Positions 1-9,769 of a DNA stretch of 64,000 nt are shown in pieces (within the stretch, counting starts at the first letter, position 1; every line of letters starts with the position of its first letter). The stretch lies in contig JAMZAV010003177.1 in assembly GCA_024449915.1 (NCBI GenBank), positions 124,001 to 188,000 of the forward strand, in the 5' to 3' direction. The DNA is from Sweltsa coloradensis (Eukaryota; Arthropoda; Insecta; Plecoptera; Chloroperlidae). A model generated the notes under the pieces. That model did no database searches and was not told the DNA's origin. It saw only the letters and a list, made by a program, of their open reading frames with translations. The position numbers were made by a program, and so were the translations under genes.

Positions 1-480
1 ACTTTGTACTTCATGGATAGATAGACTTTAGTTAGACACCTGAAGTGGGGCATGCATTGCACCCTGGGAAGGTTTCCCACGAGAAATTATTCACGCTTAC
101 GTCCATGGATTCTGTTTGTTCCTTGGTGAAAGGCCAGGAGAAGCTTCCTCTATGCAGCCTCTTCCTCTTCCTGGACGCGTCTGGAGGACCCAGATACAAG
201 GATATGTTGAACTTTCCCTTCCCATTTCCCTGGTCTTCACATGGGAAAATTTGCTCTAACACAATATCGTAGGGACCCTGAAAATGACAACGCTTATGAA
301 CTATTCACTTCATATGCCAGGGACGAGCGAGAGATAAAGCAACTAGTGCTACCTAAAGGATGTGAAGCCAATCGATGATATGATATCGTGGTGGTCTGGT
401 AGCTCTGGTTACTCTCTAAATTTATGGAACGGCATAATTCCTCGGATAGTTGGAGCGGAACGTGATACCCCTCTATCTGA
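1..480 (+). repeat. Dispersed repeat R1, copy 1
   Basis: The same sequence recurs at 17105-17460 and in degraded form at 59115-59460. A 48-bp inverted piece lies at 7305-7352. A recognisable internal stretch is GGGCATGCATTGCACCCTGG. Small ORFs in it are not maintained between copies, so I do not call a gene. In blocks A and D it lies about 700 bp downstream of the same flanking sequence, so it marks the duplicated locus. Element class is unknown. Confidence 0.7.
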
Positions 481-972
481 GTGATTATCGTACCGCAAAA
501 GAACGGCATCCGCACTCTTTACATCGAGTGTCCCTGTTTGAAATCATAGCGAAAGTAAACGCCACTTAAACAAATTTTTGTATCAGTGGCGTGGGTGGAT
601 CACGTTCGCAAGTGTGTTCTACTCACTCAGTCGTTTATAATGTACAGAAAACGGTAATTGGGTTGTGAAGGGTGTGACTGTGAATTGAAGAGAAAAGTGC
701 AACATGAATTCGGAAGAAATCTTCCGATTTCTATAGTAAACGATAAACGAACATGATATGGCTTCTGCTTAAAGATACTTCTAAAAAGAAGTTTAAATCA
801 CCGAATACGGGTAACTTTTTGTTTTTCTACATCACAAACGGTTTCTGTGAAAATTTTAGACAATTTTTATGAAGTCAAATGGTGAACAGTTTTTTTAGTT
901 TATGGATTTTTCGTTGAAGTTATTTCTAAAATGCCTGTCACATTGCTTCAATTATACACGCAATGGTTTGAC
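481..972. other. No feature seen
   Basis: AT-rich sequence with no ORF, splice-like exon or repeat partner that I could identify inside the window. Confidence 0.5.
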
Positions 973-1429
973 TTGGATGCGCGTGGCGCGCGTAGCGAAG
1001 ATTCCATTTCACTACACTGGAGAAAAAAATCTGGAATGTTTTTCTTTTTTTCTGTTTGTATTTTTGTGTGTCTGTTAACACGATTCCGGCTAAACCGATA
1101 CTCCAATTGCAATAAAATTTTCAGGAGACCTACAAAATCTCTGAACTTAGAACTGCCACATTTTTTAGCGCAAGCAAAAAACTATTTCTCGTGAAAATCT
1201 CAATTTTACGATTTTTTTCGATTTTTAAAAATTCCTTCGTCTTATAACACCTACATGCTTTATCCGATTGTAATAATTTTTTCACAGAACATTAATTTTA
1301 TAAATAAATATATTCATGTGAAATTTGAGTGCAATCGAAAATTATTTCTCATATACACATGACAGCTCAATGCACCAATTACGCTCATCCAACAACGCGC
1401 CTGAAAAAAGCATTTGCGAAGCTACCTAG
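973..1429 (+). mobile_element. Helitron2-like element, complete, plus orientation
   Basis: The only complete copy reading left to right. It starts TTGGATGCGC, followed by the GCGTAGCGAAG-type 5' region. Its 3' end carries GCTCATCCAACAACGCG and terminates CCTAG followed by T. The first ten bases pair 9/10 with GCTCATCCAA near the 3' end, the asymmetric inverted repeat seen in the minus-strand copies. A second 5' portion is at 41056-41590. It encodes no protein, so it would be non-autonomous. The Helitron2/Helentron assignment rests on end structure only. Confidence 0.6.
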
Positions 1430-1433
1430 TTAT

Positions 1434-1451
1434 GATATATATATATATATA
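1434..1451. repeat. (TA)n microsatellite
   Basis: Uninterrupted TA dinucleotides directly after the Helitron2-like 3' end. Confidence 0.9.
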
Positions 1452-2050
1452 TTTTTAATGACAGCAAGTAAAATTTTCGCTATTTTTCGAGCAGTGTAGG
1501 GACTAGATAATTCATTTTTATCTAGGTAAAGATAAAGATAATTATCCAAAATGTTATCTAGATAACATAGAAGGTAAAATGAAGAAAATTATCTAGTTAA
1601 AAGATAGAAGCTAAAAATATTTATCTTGATAATTTTGTTTAGACAACGGATAATAATTATTAAGTCTGATGTGTATTTTTTACTATTATTTTTTCATCAC
1701 GACAGTTTCTCCATCGTAATATTTGTCAGACTTGACAAGTTGCCATGTCTATCAGAAGTATTTTCAAATAGGTCACATATCACGTATCCTAGGTCACATT
1801 ATAAGTTGACTTGTTCTGAACACACACGAAAAATCAGCTCTTTTGATACATATTTACATATTTTATGAAGGAAACGCCAGTCCATGTGTTGACAAAAAAT
1901 TTGCACGTAATGAGGTTCCGACGTACTTGTTGTGCACTGTATATATTTTTTAAAACTTTTTTCCTGTGTGTCAAGAATAAAAACAGACTAAAGTAAAATA
2001 TTGGAGTAATCAAATATAATTTGGCTGATATTCAATGAATTAAGTACTAT

Positions 2051-2288
2051 CTAGGGCGACGGTCGTCGCCCGGCAGACAAGCGATGCGATGCTTAGGCGA
2101 CACCGAACTCCGGCCCTATATACACCTACAAGAGTTGGGGGTTTTCAGCTATCTGCACACGCCGCCCCGAAAGAGTTACAATCTTGAAACTCGGTATATG
2201 ACCTGGTATGTGGTCCATGACATACCAAAAAAAAAATCAACCCGATCCGACAACTCGTTCTGTGTTAATTCAATGAATTAAGTACTAT
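2051..2288 (-). repeat. 238-bp tandem copy of a Helitron 3' end plus flank
   Basis: This unit repeats the 3'-terminal ~215 bp of the Helitron that follows it and includes the flank TTCAATGAATTAAGTACTAT. CTAGGG starts at 2051 and again at 2289. The flank occurs on both sides, so either host DNA was tandemly duplicated together with the Helitron end, or a rolling-circle terminator was read through. Confidence 0.75.
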
Positions 2289-2567
2289 CTAGGGCGACGG
2301 TCGTCGCCCGCAGACAAGCGATGCGATGCTTAGGCGACACCGAACTCCGGCCCTATATACACCTACAAGAGTTGGGGGGTTTTCAGCTATCTGCACACGC
2401 GCCCCGAAAGAGTTACAATCTTGAAACTCGGTATATGACATGGTATGTGGTCCATGACATACGCAAAAATAAAATCAACCCGATCCGACAACTCGTTCTG
2501 TGTTAAAAAAGGCTCTCAAGCATCGTCAAATTCCTTAAGGCTGGCTGGTGGCTGGTGGCTGGTGGTT

Positions 2568-2593
2568 GGGTGGGTGGGTGGGTGGGTGGGTGG
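2568..2593 (+). other. G-quadruplex-prone tract
   Basis: Six successive GGG runs separated by single T form a strong G4 motif, preceded by CTGGTGG repeats. The second Helitron copy has a related but different tract at 20281-20351, so the repeat is unstable between copies. Confidence 0.7.
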
Positions 2594-3177
2594 CAGTTCT
2601 CCGCGGAGAGTTCTTTAGCCTACAGAGAAAACGGTAAATCTTAGAACTATGAACTTGGACCACACTTAGTTGTATTTCAGACGCAGTGCCTTTTGCTTTC
2701 AAAACCAAAATCGGGTAACAGGGACCGGAGAAAATCAAATTGGATGATAATCAAAACGCGTAATACCAAGGCGTGGTAATTTGTACAAACTTGAAATTTA
2801 ACATGCTATAACCATTATAAATATCTTGCGTCCAAAACACAAGGGGCTAAATTTGGGATGACCATGGGCCAAAAATGACAAAAAACATATCTGAACTTAA
2901 GAAATGAATCATTCAAAGAAAACGCTACAACTGAGATGTTTCAAACGTGGAATACATTTTGATATCTCTCATTCTTTATCACTTTTGAATATGGAAAGCA
3001 AAATTGGTTAACGGGTACCGGAAAAAAACCAAAATTATCAAAAGTAGGTAATTCCGTACTCTTATGAATAATACGCTATACCGAGAAAACGGTTCATCTT
3101 AGAACTTTGAAACTTGGGCCACACTCAGATGTACCTCATATAACAAAAACCGGGCAATTGGGACCGGGGAAAATCAA

Positions 3178-3675
3178 AATCAAAATCAAAATCAAAACAC
3201 GTAATTACTCAGGCGTAGTAATTTGTACAAGCTTGAAATTAAACATGCTCTTAACCATTATAAATATCAAGTGCTTATGCTAGTGCGTTGGTCTTGTTGT
3301 TAGCGTATCTGCTTCCAATGCAGAAGGGCCAGAAGTTTTTTAACTTCTGATTTGGACTTAAGTCTATCAATTCTTGTCTTAGGAGTTTGTAAACGGTGAC
3401 TTTGGAGCCGTCCTAGCAAAATCAAAACGCGTTATTACTCAGGCGTAGTAATTTGTATACAAGCTTGAAATTAAACATGCTCTTAACCATTATAAATATC
3501 TAGTGCTTATGCTAGTGCGTTGGTCTTGTTGTTAGCGTATCTGCTTCCAATGCAGAAGGGCCAGGGTTCGATTCCCGCTAAAGTCAGAAGTTTTTTAACT
3601 TCTGATTTGGACTTAAGTCTATCAGTTCTTGTCTTAGGAGTTTGTAAACGGTGACTTTGGAGCCGTCCTAGCAAC
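3178..3675 (+). repeat. Two tandem ~245-bp tRNA-like (SINE) units
   Basis: Each unit begins with AAAATCAAAAC and holds a tRNA-like region. In unit 2 there is an A-box-like TGGTCTTGTTG at 3521-3531, an anticodon arm TCTGC-TTCCAAT-GCAGA whose loop would read CCA (Trp-like), and a perfect B box GGTTCGATTCC at 3565-3575, 44 nt from the A box as in tRNA genes. Unit 1 (from about 3280) has lost the B box through a ~23-bp deletion. The 3' part of each unit ends in a hairpin-like AGAAGTTTTTTAACTTCTGA. The other Helitron copy has three units. Confidence 0.65.
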
Positions 3676-4051
3676 GAAGCACATAATTAAATTTCAGAGT
3701 TGTTCTGAATCGGCCTTGTTGATTCTGGCGTTGATCCGCGGGTGTTCGCACTGTCCATACCACTGATTGATATATTTCCTATTAAAAATATTGATCTTTG
3801 GTGGTTATCGCTCACTCGTCGATTGCGTCGGGCCTGCAGGGTTGGCTTGGTCGCTTTGATTTAAAGTCCCCCACTGAAAATCAGTTATATAACTGAGTGG
3901 GTAGTCTGTAAATAAAAATGTATTATTTATTTATTTATTTAAGGGGTATCTTTGGGGGGACCATGGGCCCAAAAATGTAAAAAAACAACTTTGAACTCAA
4001 CAAATTTAATCATTCACACCTTGATAGCGATACGAAAACAAAAAGATGTAA

Positions 4052-4544
4052 TATCCAACCAAATACAAAAATTTGTAAAAAAAAAACGGCAGCCAAGCTC
4101 TCCTTCAAAAGTCTTCGGCTGTGAATGCTGTGAGATATAGAAGTTGAGCCAAGCTTTTTATTCTTTCTTCCCTAGTTTCGCTTGAAAATAAGTAAGATCA
4201 TTTCGCCTGTTGACGAGCGCCAAGCCAACGATTTTTGTGGTAAAAAAGTAAAAATTTTAAACTCGAAATCATAAAAAAAATGACTTGGCCATTGAATTTG
4301 GTTCATGGCCAAGAATTTTTTTTTATGATTTCGAGTTTAAAATTTTTACTTTTTTACCACAAAAATCGTTGGCTTGGCGCTCGTCAACAGGCGAAATGAT
4401 CTTACTTATTTTAAAAGCGAAACTAGGAAGAAAGAATAAAAAGCTTGGCTCAACTTCTATATCTCACAGCATTCACAGCCGAAGACTTTTGAAGGAGAGC
4501 TTGGCTGCCGTTTTTTTTTACAAATTTTTGTATTTGGTTGGATA
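4052..4544. repeat. Near-perfect 490-bp palindrome
   Basis: Arms 4052-4292 and 4305-4544 are inverted copies with only a few differences. The loop is TGAATTTGGTTC. The right arm ends at the Helitron 5' terminus, and the left arm ends with the same TATCCAACC in inverse, so the palindrome is two Helitron 5' ends head to head. Short ORFs read from the arms are by-products of the repeat. Confidence 0.9.
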
Positions 4545-4821
4545 CAAGTTACCACTGTGCAAAGTGTATATAGATCACGGAGTAAACTAAAATACTAGTA
4601 GAAGAACTTTTATTTTAAAAAGTGAATAAATATTATATTTTTGACTTCATTATTGTTTATTATTTAATCTAAAAAAATATCTTAAAGCTTTAAAAGCTTA
4701 GTAAGATAAACTTAATTTTATCCAGATAATAGAAAACGATTACACCAAAAAACTTATTGTGGATGAGTTAATAGATAACGGATTTGATCCAGAGAGATTA
4801 TCTAGATAAGTCACAACACTG

Positions 4822-5334
4822 TTTACGAGGGATTTAACCCTTAATTTTAATTGATCTTTTTCGCTCCAAAATTGAGCGTTATGATTTCGATCGAATAAGT
4901 GAGTGATGGCCTCTAAAAAAAGTGAGCATAAATCAAGTAAAAAAAGAGCGAAAATTCATTATTTTCATGTGGTATTGTCGCTCTTTTTATTAAGAATGTG
5001 TAATGGTCCTCGCACTTTTATTTTTCGATGAGACATTTGTGATCATATCGGGCAAAGACTAAACTACTTAAAGCTGGGTTAGTTGTGCATCGAAGTTCCT
5101 TTCAATGTATTTGCACGACAGAAACTGTTTGTGCATACACTTATCCAATGTGCAATCCAATGTGATAAATTTATCTAAATTTTTAAATTGAAAAAAATAT
5201 TTCTATATTAACTCCTGGCACCTTGAATATGACAGCGTTGACAAATGTGGTTTGGGGCTAGAACGTAGACCGTAACAAAATCGATTCAGTGGCTCAGATA
5301 CTTTAAAACACATTTATTTATTTACTTATTTATT
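4822..5334. other. Intergenic, with an inverted repeat fragment
   Basis: No gene seen. Positions 5047-5115 are an inverted match to about 8800-8875, just upstream of the transporter exon, so both are pieces of one dispersed repeat. Confidence 0.5.
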
Positions 5335-5413
5335 TCAATTTTCAGTGTTATCGATGATGAGGATGAAGGAGGACAGAAATCCGAAGATACAAATTAAACA
5401 TGATGCAAGGAAT

Positions 5414-5497
5414 AAGAAGAGAAGAAGAAGAAGAAGAAGAAGAAGAAGAAGAAGAAGAAGAAGAAGAAGAAGAAGAAGAAGAAGAAGAAGAAGAAGA
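5414..5497. repeat. (AGA)n microsatellite
   Basis: About 27 trinucleotides. Its left flank (TATCGATGATGAGGAT from 5349) is also found at 23319 and near 59840 beside the corresponding AGA tracts, so this is the same locus in blocks A, B and D. The poly-Arg and poly-Leu ORFs across it are artefacts. Confidence 0.95.
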
Positions 5498-5590
5498 ATG
5501 AGGCAAGCGTCAGATATGGCTAGCTGACTTTGACAGTCCAGGGTACCCAAAAGTTTGACGGGATTCTCCCACCCCCTTCATATGGCTTAC

Positions 5591-5671
5591 CATATTAACT
5601 CCAAGCTCTTGTGATTCGCAAACTAGCCAGGCAACAATCGTTAGCCCCACTAGAGCCTGGACCAGCTTCAT
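5591..5671 (-). CDS. First exon of a secreted peptide gene, copy 1
   Basis: The 27-codon exon has the ATG at 5671-5669 and ends at an ATG|GTAAGC donor. The product begins MKLVQALVGLTIVAWLVC: one basic residue, a hydrophobic core and small residues before ESQELGVNM. This is a typical secretory signal peptide with likely cleavage near the Cys-Glu-Ser. It is unusually well supported for so short an exon. A second copy at 24782-24868 has the same frame, donor and promoter, and differs by two extra codons (HV) and by F for L/V near the end. The mature peptide must lie in later exons on the minus strand; I could not find them. Small secreted hormone precursors often have such first exons, but I do not identify the family. 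Confidence 0.7.
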
Positions 5672-5710
5672 TATGCTTGGTTGACAGCCACTTGGCAGCT
5701 AAGAAGTTGA

Positions 5711-5744
5711 CACTGAAGAGGCTTCGTCGTAGCTAGTATTTATA
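5711..5744 (-). promoter_or_regulatory. TATA box and initiator of the secreted peptide gene, copy 1
   Basis: On the minus strand TATAAATA starts at 5744 and the initiator TCAGTG is at 5716-5711. Its A (5714) is exactly 30 nt downstream of the first T. The implied 5' UTR is 43 nt with no upstream ATG. Copy 2 has the same -30 spacing. TCAGT is the arthropod initiator consensus. Confidence 0.7.
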
Positions 5745-6056
5745 TTCACATGGTCAGGGATACTCATTCGTTGTGCAAGAATATTCCATTTAACAACATT
5801 TACTAATTAGACGTATAAAGGTCAACCGATTATTTTTAATTACATTTCCGTTTGGATAATGTGAGGAGAACCTCGCTTGACAATGTGCATCCCTTAGACC
5901 GGAAGTGAAGCACATGGACGTCCGTTCAGCTCCGACTTGAAGGAATTTGTTTGTATTGTGACGATAATGAAGCCACAATCTATAGTATTGATAATTAAAA
6001 TTCTTTAATATCATATTACAATGCTATTAGCCGCTAGGGATTATTAATATTATTTA

Positions 6057-6850
6057 CTAGGAAAACGCTAAAGTCCCGCCGCGTTGATGGATGAGCTTTT
6101 TAAAAAATTTAGTTTGCATGGGATATCTTTACTTTTGCAAGTTCTTTGTTTTGCTGCCTACGCATTGTAGCTGATTGTTGTCAAGTTTCTTTTGTTACTG
6201 TCAATTGGTATTATTTACCGTAAAAAAAACTTATATTAAAAGCTTTATTTCTATTGGCCTAGATTCTGACTAACTATTTAAACTTTTTCTTTTAAAAGGT
6301 ACTACATCACCATAACCTTAATATCCATGTATAATATGAACGTTGTTAGCCCCACCAGTTTGGTCAGAATTGGCCCAAATGGCACGAAAATATCGCACAA
6401 AAAATCAAAAAACTTATATTAAAAGCTTTATTTCTATGGATTCTGGCTAACTTTTCAACTTCTTCTTTCAAAAGGTACTACATCACCATAACTCTTAATG
6501 TCCATGTATAATATGAACGTTGTAGCCCCACCGTTTGGTCAGAATTGGCCCAAATGTCACGAAATATCGCACCAAAAATCGAAAAAAAATCGTAAAAGTA
6601 CGATATTCATGAGAAATATTTCTTCGATTGTACCCAAAAACAATACACCTCTAAGTTCAGAGATTTCGAAGGTCCTGTCAAATTTTCATCAAGATCGGAT
6701 ATGCCGTTTGCCTGGTAGAGAGTTAACAAACAGACAAAAAAACAAACAAAAAAAAAACAAAAAAAAAACAAAAAAAAAAACAAAAAAAAAACACCCGAGC
6801 TAAATTTTTTGGGGGTCAGTGAAATTGAAGTCTTCGCTTCGCTCATCCAA
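6057..6850 (-). mobile_element. Helitron2-like family I element
   Basis: On the minus strand it runs from TTGGATGAGCGAAGCG (ends 6850) to the hairpin AACGC...GCGTT and TTTTCCTAG|T (6057). TGGATGAGC at the 5' end is complementary to GCTCATCCA about 30 nt from the 3' end. The interior has two partial tandem units, visible as repeated CTTATATTAAAAGCTTTATT at about 6230 and 6412, and A-rich stretches at 6735-6790. Block B lacks the element at the matching place (about 25230), so it inserted after the duplication. No ORF of note. Confidence 0.65.
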
Positions 6851-7304
6851 TTATCCAACTAATTCTAAACTTTGCAATTATAAATAAGCCTTCATATAGG
6901 ATGTAACCTTGGACCAAGGATGTAACACACCATACCGAGCATACGTATAACAAGAGTACTTAACGTAGTAGATTCTTAAAGTAGGTGTGTCTGAATTAGA
7001 TTCCAAGGCTAGGTCCACTCTTGGTTTGGCGAATACTCTACGATAACTCGACCCAAGCCCAAGCAATGACATAGGACGTACAGTCTAATAACACTCACAA
7101 GTCTAGGTCCATTTTTGGTCACAATCGGCAAATGGACCAAGAAATCGAAATACACTCGTTTTAGGTTCGGTTCAAAATGGCTGACATCGACAACAAGAAG
7201 AGCTAAACAAAAAATGAATGCATAACAAAAATGTGGGTCAACATTACAGTATTGTGTGTTCTTACCACGCAATTAATTGATTGTTTATATATAATATAAT
7301 TTTT
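6851..7304. other. Unique flank shared with block B
   Basis: 6870-7030 matches 25245-25650, including the shared GTGTGTCTGAATTAGATTCC. Block B holds about 250 bp more here. I see no gene; the 87-residue minus ORF at 7009-7272 is not conserved. Confidence 0.5.
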
Positions 7305-7352
7305 CATGGGAAACCTGCCCAGGGTGCAATGCATGCCCCTCCTCAGGTGACA
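7305..7352 (-). repeat. Fragment of repeat R1, inverted
   Basis: Inverse match to positions about 37-90, containing AGGGTGCAATGCATGCCCC. Confidence 0.75.
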
Positions 7353-7411
7353 TAAGTAATAACAAGGTATATGTGTGTAAGAAGAATTATGAGGGGATCT
7401 CCGAAGACTGA

Positions 7412-8627
7412 TTAAGGTTGATCTATCGGCCTAATAAAAATGTTCCTAAATATAATTCTATCAAAACAACAGACATAGTTTATTAAATCATCATTTGACA
7501 TTACCAAAACTATTTTTTTTCGGTTAAACGGTACGTCCAATATAGACGTATTTAGTAAAATTTATGACGTATACCCCCGACATATTCCTGCTCATAATTT
7601 TTCGGTTTGAAGGCTCATTGTTGTTACTTAGTTAGTTAGTTAGTTAATGTTGTTTTAGGGCACTCAACAGAAAAGTTATCAGTGCCCATTTCAAGTGTAT
7701 TGGAATCTTCCAAATTTTCTTTTTCCAAAATTGTGGATTACCACCATGTTTTCTTCCCCCCTAAAGGAGGAATGTAAGGGAAGACGCGGGGGGTTAATGG
7801 GAAGGAGTGAGGATGTTGGATAGGATGGGTTTAACTGGGTGGAAACGGAGGAGTGCTCGTTGCAGAGAGGGCCAGCAAGTGTGGAGAAGAAAAAAGTGTA
7901 AGAAGATAATAAATATGAGTAAGGTTGTGTGAGTGTGAATGAAGAAAGGTGTGATAAAAAGTTGCGCGAGAGCTCTCTCTGCAACACGCACCCCAACCGG
8001 CCAGAGCTCGCCCTTGGTTTTGGGGAATACACTACTCCCCTACTTACAGGCCAAACCACGGGAAGGTAGCGAGTTGGACTTTGAAGGCCCTCTCATTGTT
8101 GTTCCTATTTGTACGCGTTCTATTAAAATCGTACAGTTTAAGATATAAACAAGATCATTTTTTCAAGTATATCAGTTTGTAGGCAATAGTACGCGCTCAT
8201 TGTTGTTCCTATTTGTACGCGTACTATTGCCTACAAACTGATATACTTGAAAAGATGATCTTGTTTATATCTTGGACTGTACGATTTTTTCTTCTCCCAG
8301 TACAAAGTTAGTATTTGTACCGGCGGGGAATAAATGTGTACCGTGTGAGATATGAAAGGGAAAAAACAAGTATGTTAATTTGTAGGCAAGAGTACATGTT
8401 ACAAAAAGGAACAAAAATGAGCCTTCCAACCCAAAAATTAGGAGTTGGAATATGTCCGGGGTATACGTCATAAATTTCACTATAAATGTCTATATTGGGC
8501 GAACCGCTCAAACCGAAAAATAAATAAAAAGTAGTTTTGGCAATGTCAAATGATGATAATTGATAAACTATGTATGTTGTTTTGATAAAATAATTTTTAT
8601 AAGGCCGATAGATCAAAATTAAGAGGA
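7412..8627. mobile_element. DNA-transposon-like element with ~200-bp terminal inverted repeats
   Basis: 7412-7615 is an inverted, roughly 80% match to 8410-8627. Shared blocks are TTGATCTATCGGCC, ATCATCATTTGACATT, CCAATATAGAC and AAATTTATGACGTATACCCC. The interior has a 122-residue minus-strand ORF (7691-8059) with no recognisable domain, and a 71-bp palindrome. No transposase is seen and target duplications are unclear, so class is undecided. Confidence 0.55.
8125..8288. repeat. 71-bp-arm palindrome
   Basis: Arms 8125-8195 and 8218-8288 are inverted copies with a 22-bp loop. The loop and start of the right arm (TTGTTGTTCCTATTTGTACG) repeat sequence found at about 8096, a pattern expected from template switching. 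Confidence 0.85.
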
Positions 8628-8767
8628 CTCAAACCCTTGCATTCGCATCAACGACTGAGGAAAACCTGGGAAGAAAACTTCAGTCAGAATTGATTGTCTT
8701 GACGAGATTTTAACCCAAAACTCCCGAATCATAGTCGCGCTTAAAGCTCGAGCCAACACTGTCGGTT
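8626..8767 (-). repeat. tRNA-derived SINE, copy 1 (diverged)
   Basis: Read on the minus strand it begins CCGACAGTGTTGGCTCGAGC and later has the conserved GGTTTTCCTCAGTCGTTGATG. The other copies (11450-11586, 26258-26400) keep a recognisable B box. Here the B box is decayed (TTAACCC on plus). Confidence 0.5.
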
Positions 8768-8955
8768 GATTATTTCTTTTGACGTATGCGCAAACACTTT
8801 ATGTCGTGCAAATGCATCGCAAAGAACTTCGAATGCACAACTAACCCAACTTTTAAGAAGTTTAGTCTTTGCCCGACAGGTACCATTATGCTTTACCTCC
8901 TGCATGCCACCTATCTACTAGATCAAACTACCTGGTATGTTAACTTCTGTGACAG

Positions 8956-9097
8956 TTCCGAGATAGCGAAACACATCAACGAAGACTCGTACGGTCTGAT
9001 CTTTGGAGTCAACACATTCTTCTCACTGATCATGCAAACTATCCTGACGGTGGGGGTGGCCGGAGAGGGAGGCCTGGCGCTACCAGTCAGGACCCAG
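8956..9097 (+). CDS. SLC19-family (thiamine/folate) transporter, penultimate exon
   Basis: A 142-nt exon between a CTGTGACAG acceptor and a CAG|GTAGCG donor encodes 47 residues, including EIAKHINEDSYGLIFGVNTF, then FSLIMQTILTVGV and GLALPVRTQ. In SLC19 carriers (thiamine transporters and reduced folate carrier) the segment with Y-[AG]-L-[IV]-F-G-x-N-T-F, an I/L-rich helix with QTI and a G-L-x-L-P-[IV] turn covers the eleventh membrane helix and the loop before the twelfth. The reading frame upstream of 8956 (8786-8955) is probably intron, because it matches a dispersed repeat at 5047-5115. The protein would be a plasma-membrane organic-anion or vitamin transporter. Earlier exons are not in the window. 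It could be a live gene, or a 3' fragment left by duplication. Confidence 0.75.
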
Positions 9098-9507
9098 GTA
9101 GCGTATAGTTCAGTTATACTTTATAGTTGTGTTTAATATCCATATCGGTCATTTGTAAGACTTGTTAAACGACAAGACTATAATGTGGATACCCCACAAA
9201 CCCATATAGATTTTGACAGAGGTTGACAAAACATTCGATCCTTTAGTCTGTTGCGAGGAATTGTCAAGGAGTCATGTTAAGCAACATGGGTCAGGAATGA
9301 GATGGGGAACATAAGCGGATCGAGTCTTTGACCAAAAAATTCCGTGTAATGTACTGTACCATATATTAACGAATAATTAATTTACTTCGACATATTGAAG
9401 TTTTTAGTTTTTAGTATGCTAAAATGATGATTGTAATCATAATCAGGTATCAAAAATAAGAATGTTTATAGAAATCCAGCCAGATCATTTTACCATGTTT
9501 GCTAATA

Positions 9508-9645
9508 TGAGGCACACCTGTTCATTCAAATTGCAACGACAGACTTGGAATACGGATGTACTGGCAGATAACTTCTATCTAAACCGATTGTTGGACTTTA
9601 CACATATGTTTATGAACCTAGAACCATAGAGTTCTGTGTGCCTCA
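9508..9645. mobile_element. Short TIR element in the last transporter intron
   Basis: Ends are TGAGGCACAC and GTGTGCCTCA. Block C has a longer version (46196-46441) with inverted arms of about 90 bp. Here the left arm is shortened. It lies about 25 bp upstream of the last-exon acceptor. Confidence 0.55.
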
Positions 9646-9668
9646 CATATTGTTTATTTTCCCTCTAG

Positions 9669-9769
9669 TTTCTGTGTATGGCAGATTCTTCGTCGTCCTG
9701 GGCGCCATCTTTGCAGTGACCGCGGTCGTCACACTCTGTGATAAGAAGCTGCGGCACCAGCCGCTGTGA
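9669..9769 (+). CDS. SLC19-family transporter, last exon
   Basis: After a TTTTCCCTCTAG acceptor, the frame SVYGRFFVVLGAIFAVTAVV continues through TLCDKKLRHQPL to a TGA at 9767. It reads as a final membrane helix and a short basic cytoplasmic tail, as in SLC19 proteins, where V-Y-G-x-[YF]-F starts the twelfth helix. The previous exon ends in phase 0, but this frame needs one more base after the acceptor. One T may be missing from the TTT run, or the annotated donor may be off by one. Block C has a broken copy of this exon (46453-46520). Confidence 0.7.

Larger units (their letters stand above)
2289..4542 (-). mobile_element. Helitron-type element (TC...CTAG), copy 1
   Basis: Read on the minus strand it starts A|TCCAACC at 4542 and ends with the hairpin GGGCGAC-GACC-GTCGCCC running into CTAG at 2289. 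TC...hairpin-CTAG without target duplication is the canonical Helitron layout. A second copy (20023-22592) has the same ends and an identifiable empty site. From 3' to 5' it holds a G-rich tract, two tRNA-like tandem units and a 490-bp palindrome. No Rep/helicase ORF is present, so it is non-autonomous. Unlike textbook copies, the base after CTAG is A rather than T and the hairpin abuts CTAG. Confidence 0.65.
1492..4821. mobile_element. hAT-like non-autonomous transposon split by a Helitron
   Basis: The left end begins CAGTGTAGGGACT and the right end, read inverted, begins CAGTGTTGTGACT. Both continue into an ATAATC/ATAATT motif. Flanking 8-mers are TTTTCGAG (1484-1491) and TTTACGAG (4822-4829), a 7/8 match. 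An 8-bp duplication with CAGTG ends is typical of hAT elements. With the inserted material at 2051-4542 removed, the element is about 840 bp. No transposase is encoded. The interior has several TATCTAGATA-like palindromes near 1550 and 4800. Confidence 0.5.

Noticed and set aside
4285..4590. 101-codon ORF repeated at 22058-22285 and 22328-22546
   Set aside because: It reads the palindrome arms in both directions; recurrence is explained by the DNA repeat, not by protein conservation.
5345..5527. Poly-Arg / poly-Leu ORFs
   Set aside because: Direct translation of the AGA microsatellite.
7691..8059. 122-codon minus-strand ORF
   Set aside because: No recognisable domain, lies inside a TIR element, overlaps another frame and has no conserved partner.
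8786..8955. N-terminal extension of the transporter ORF
   Set aside because: The sequence matches an inverted dispersed repeat at 5047-5115, and a good acceptor at 8954-8955 explains the exon start.
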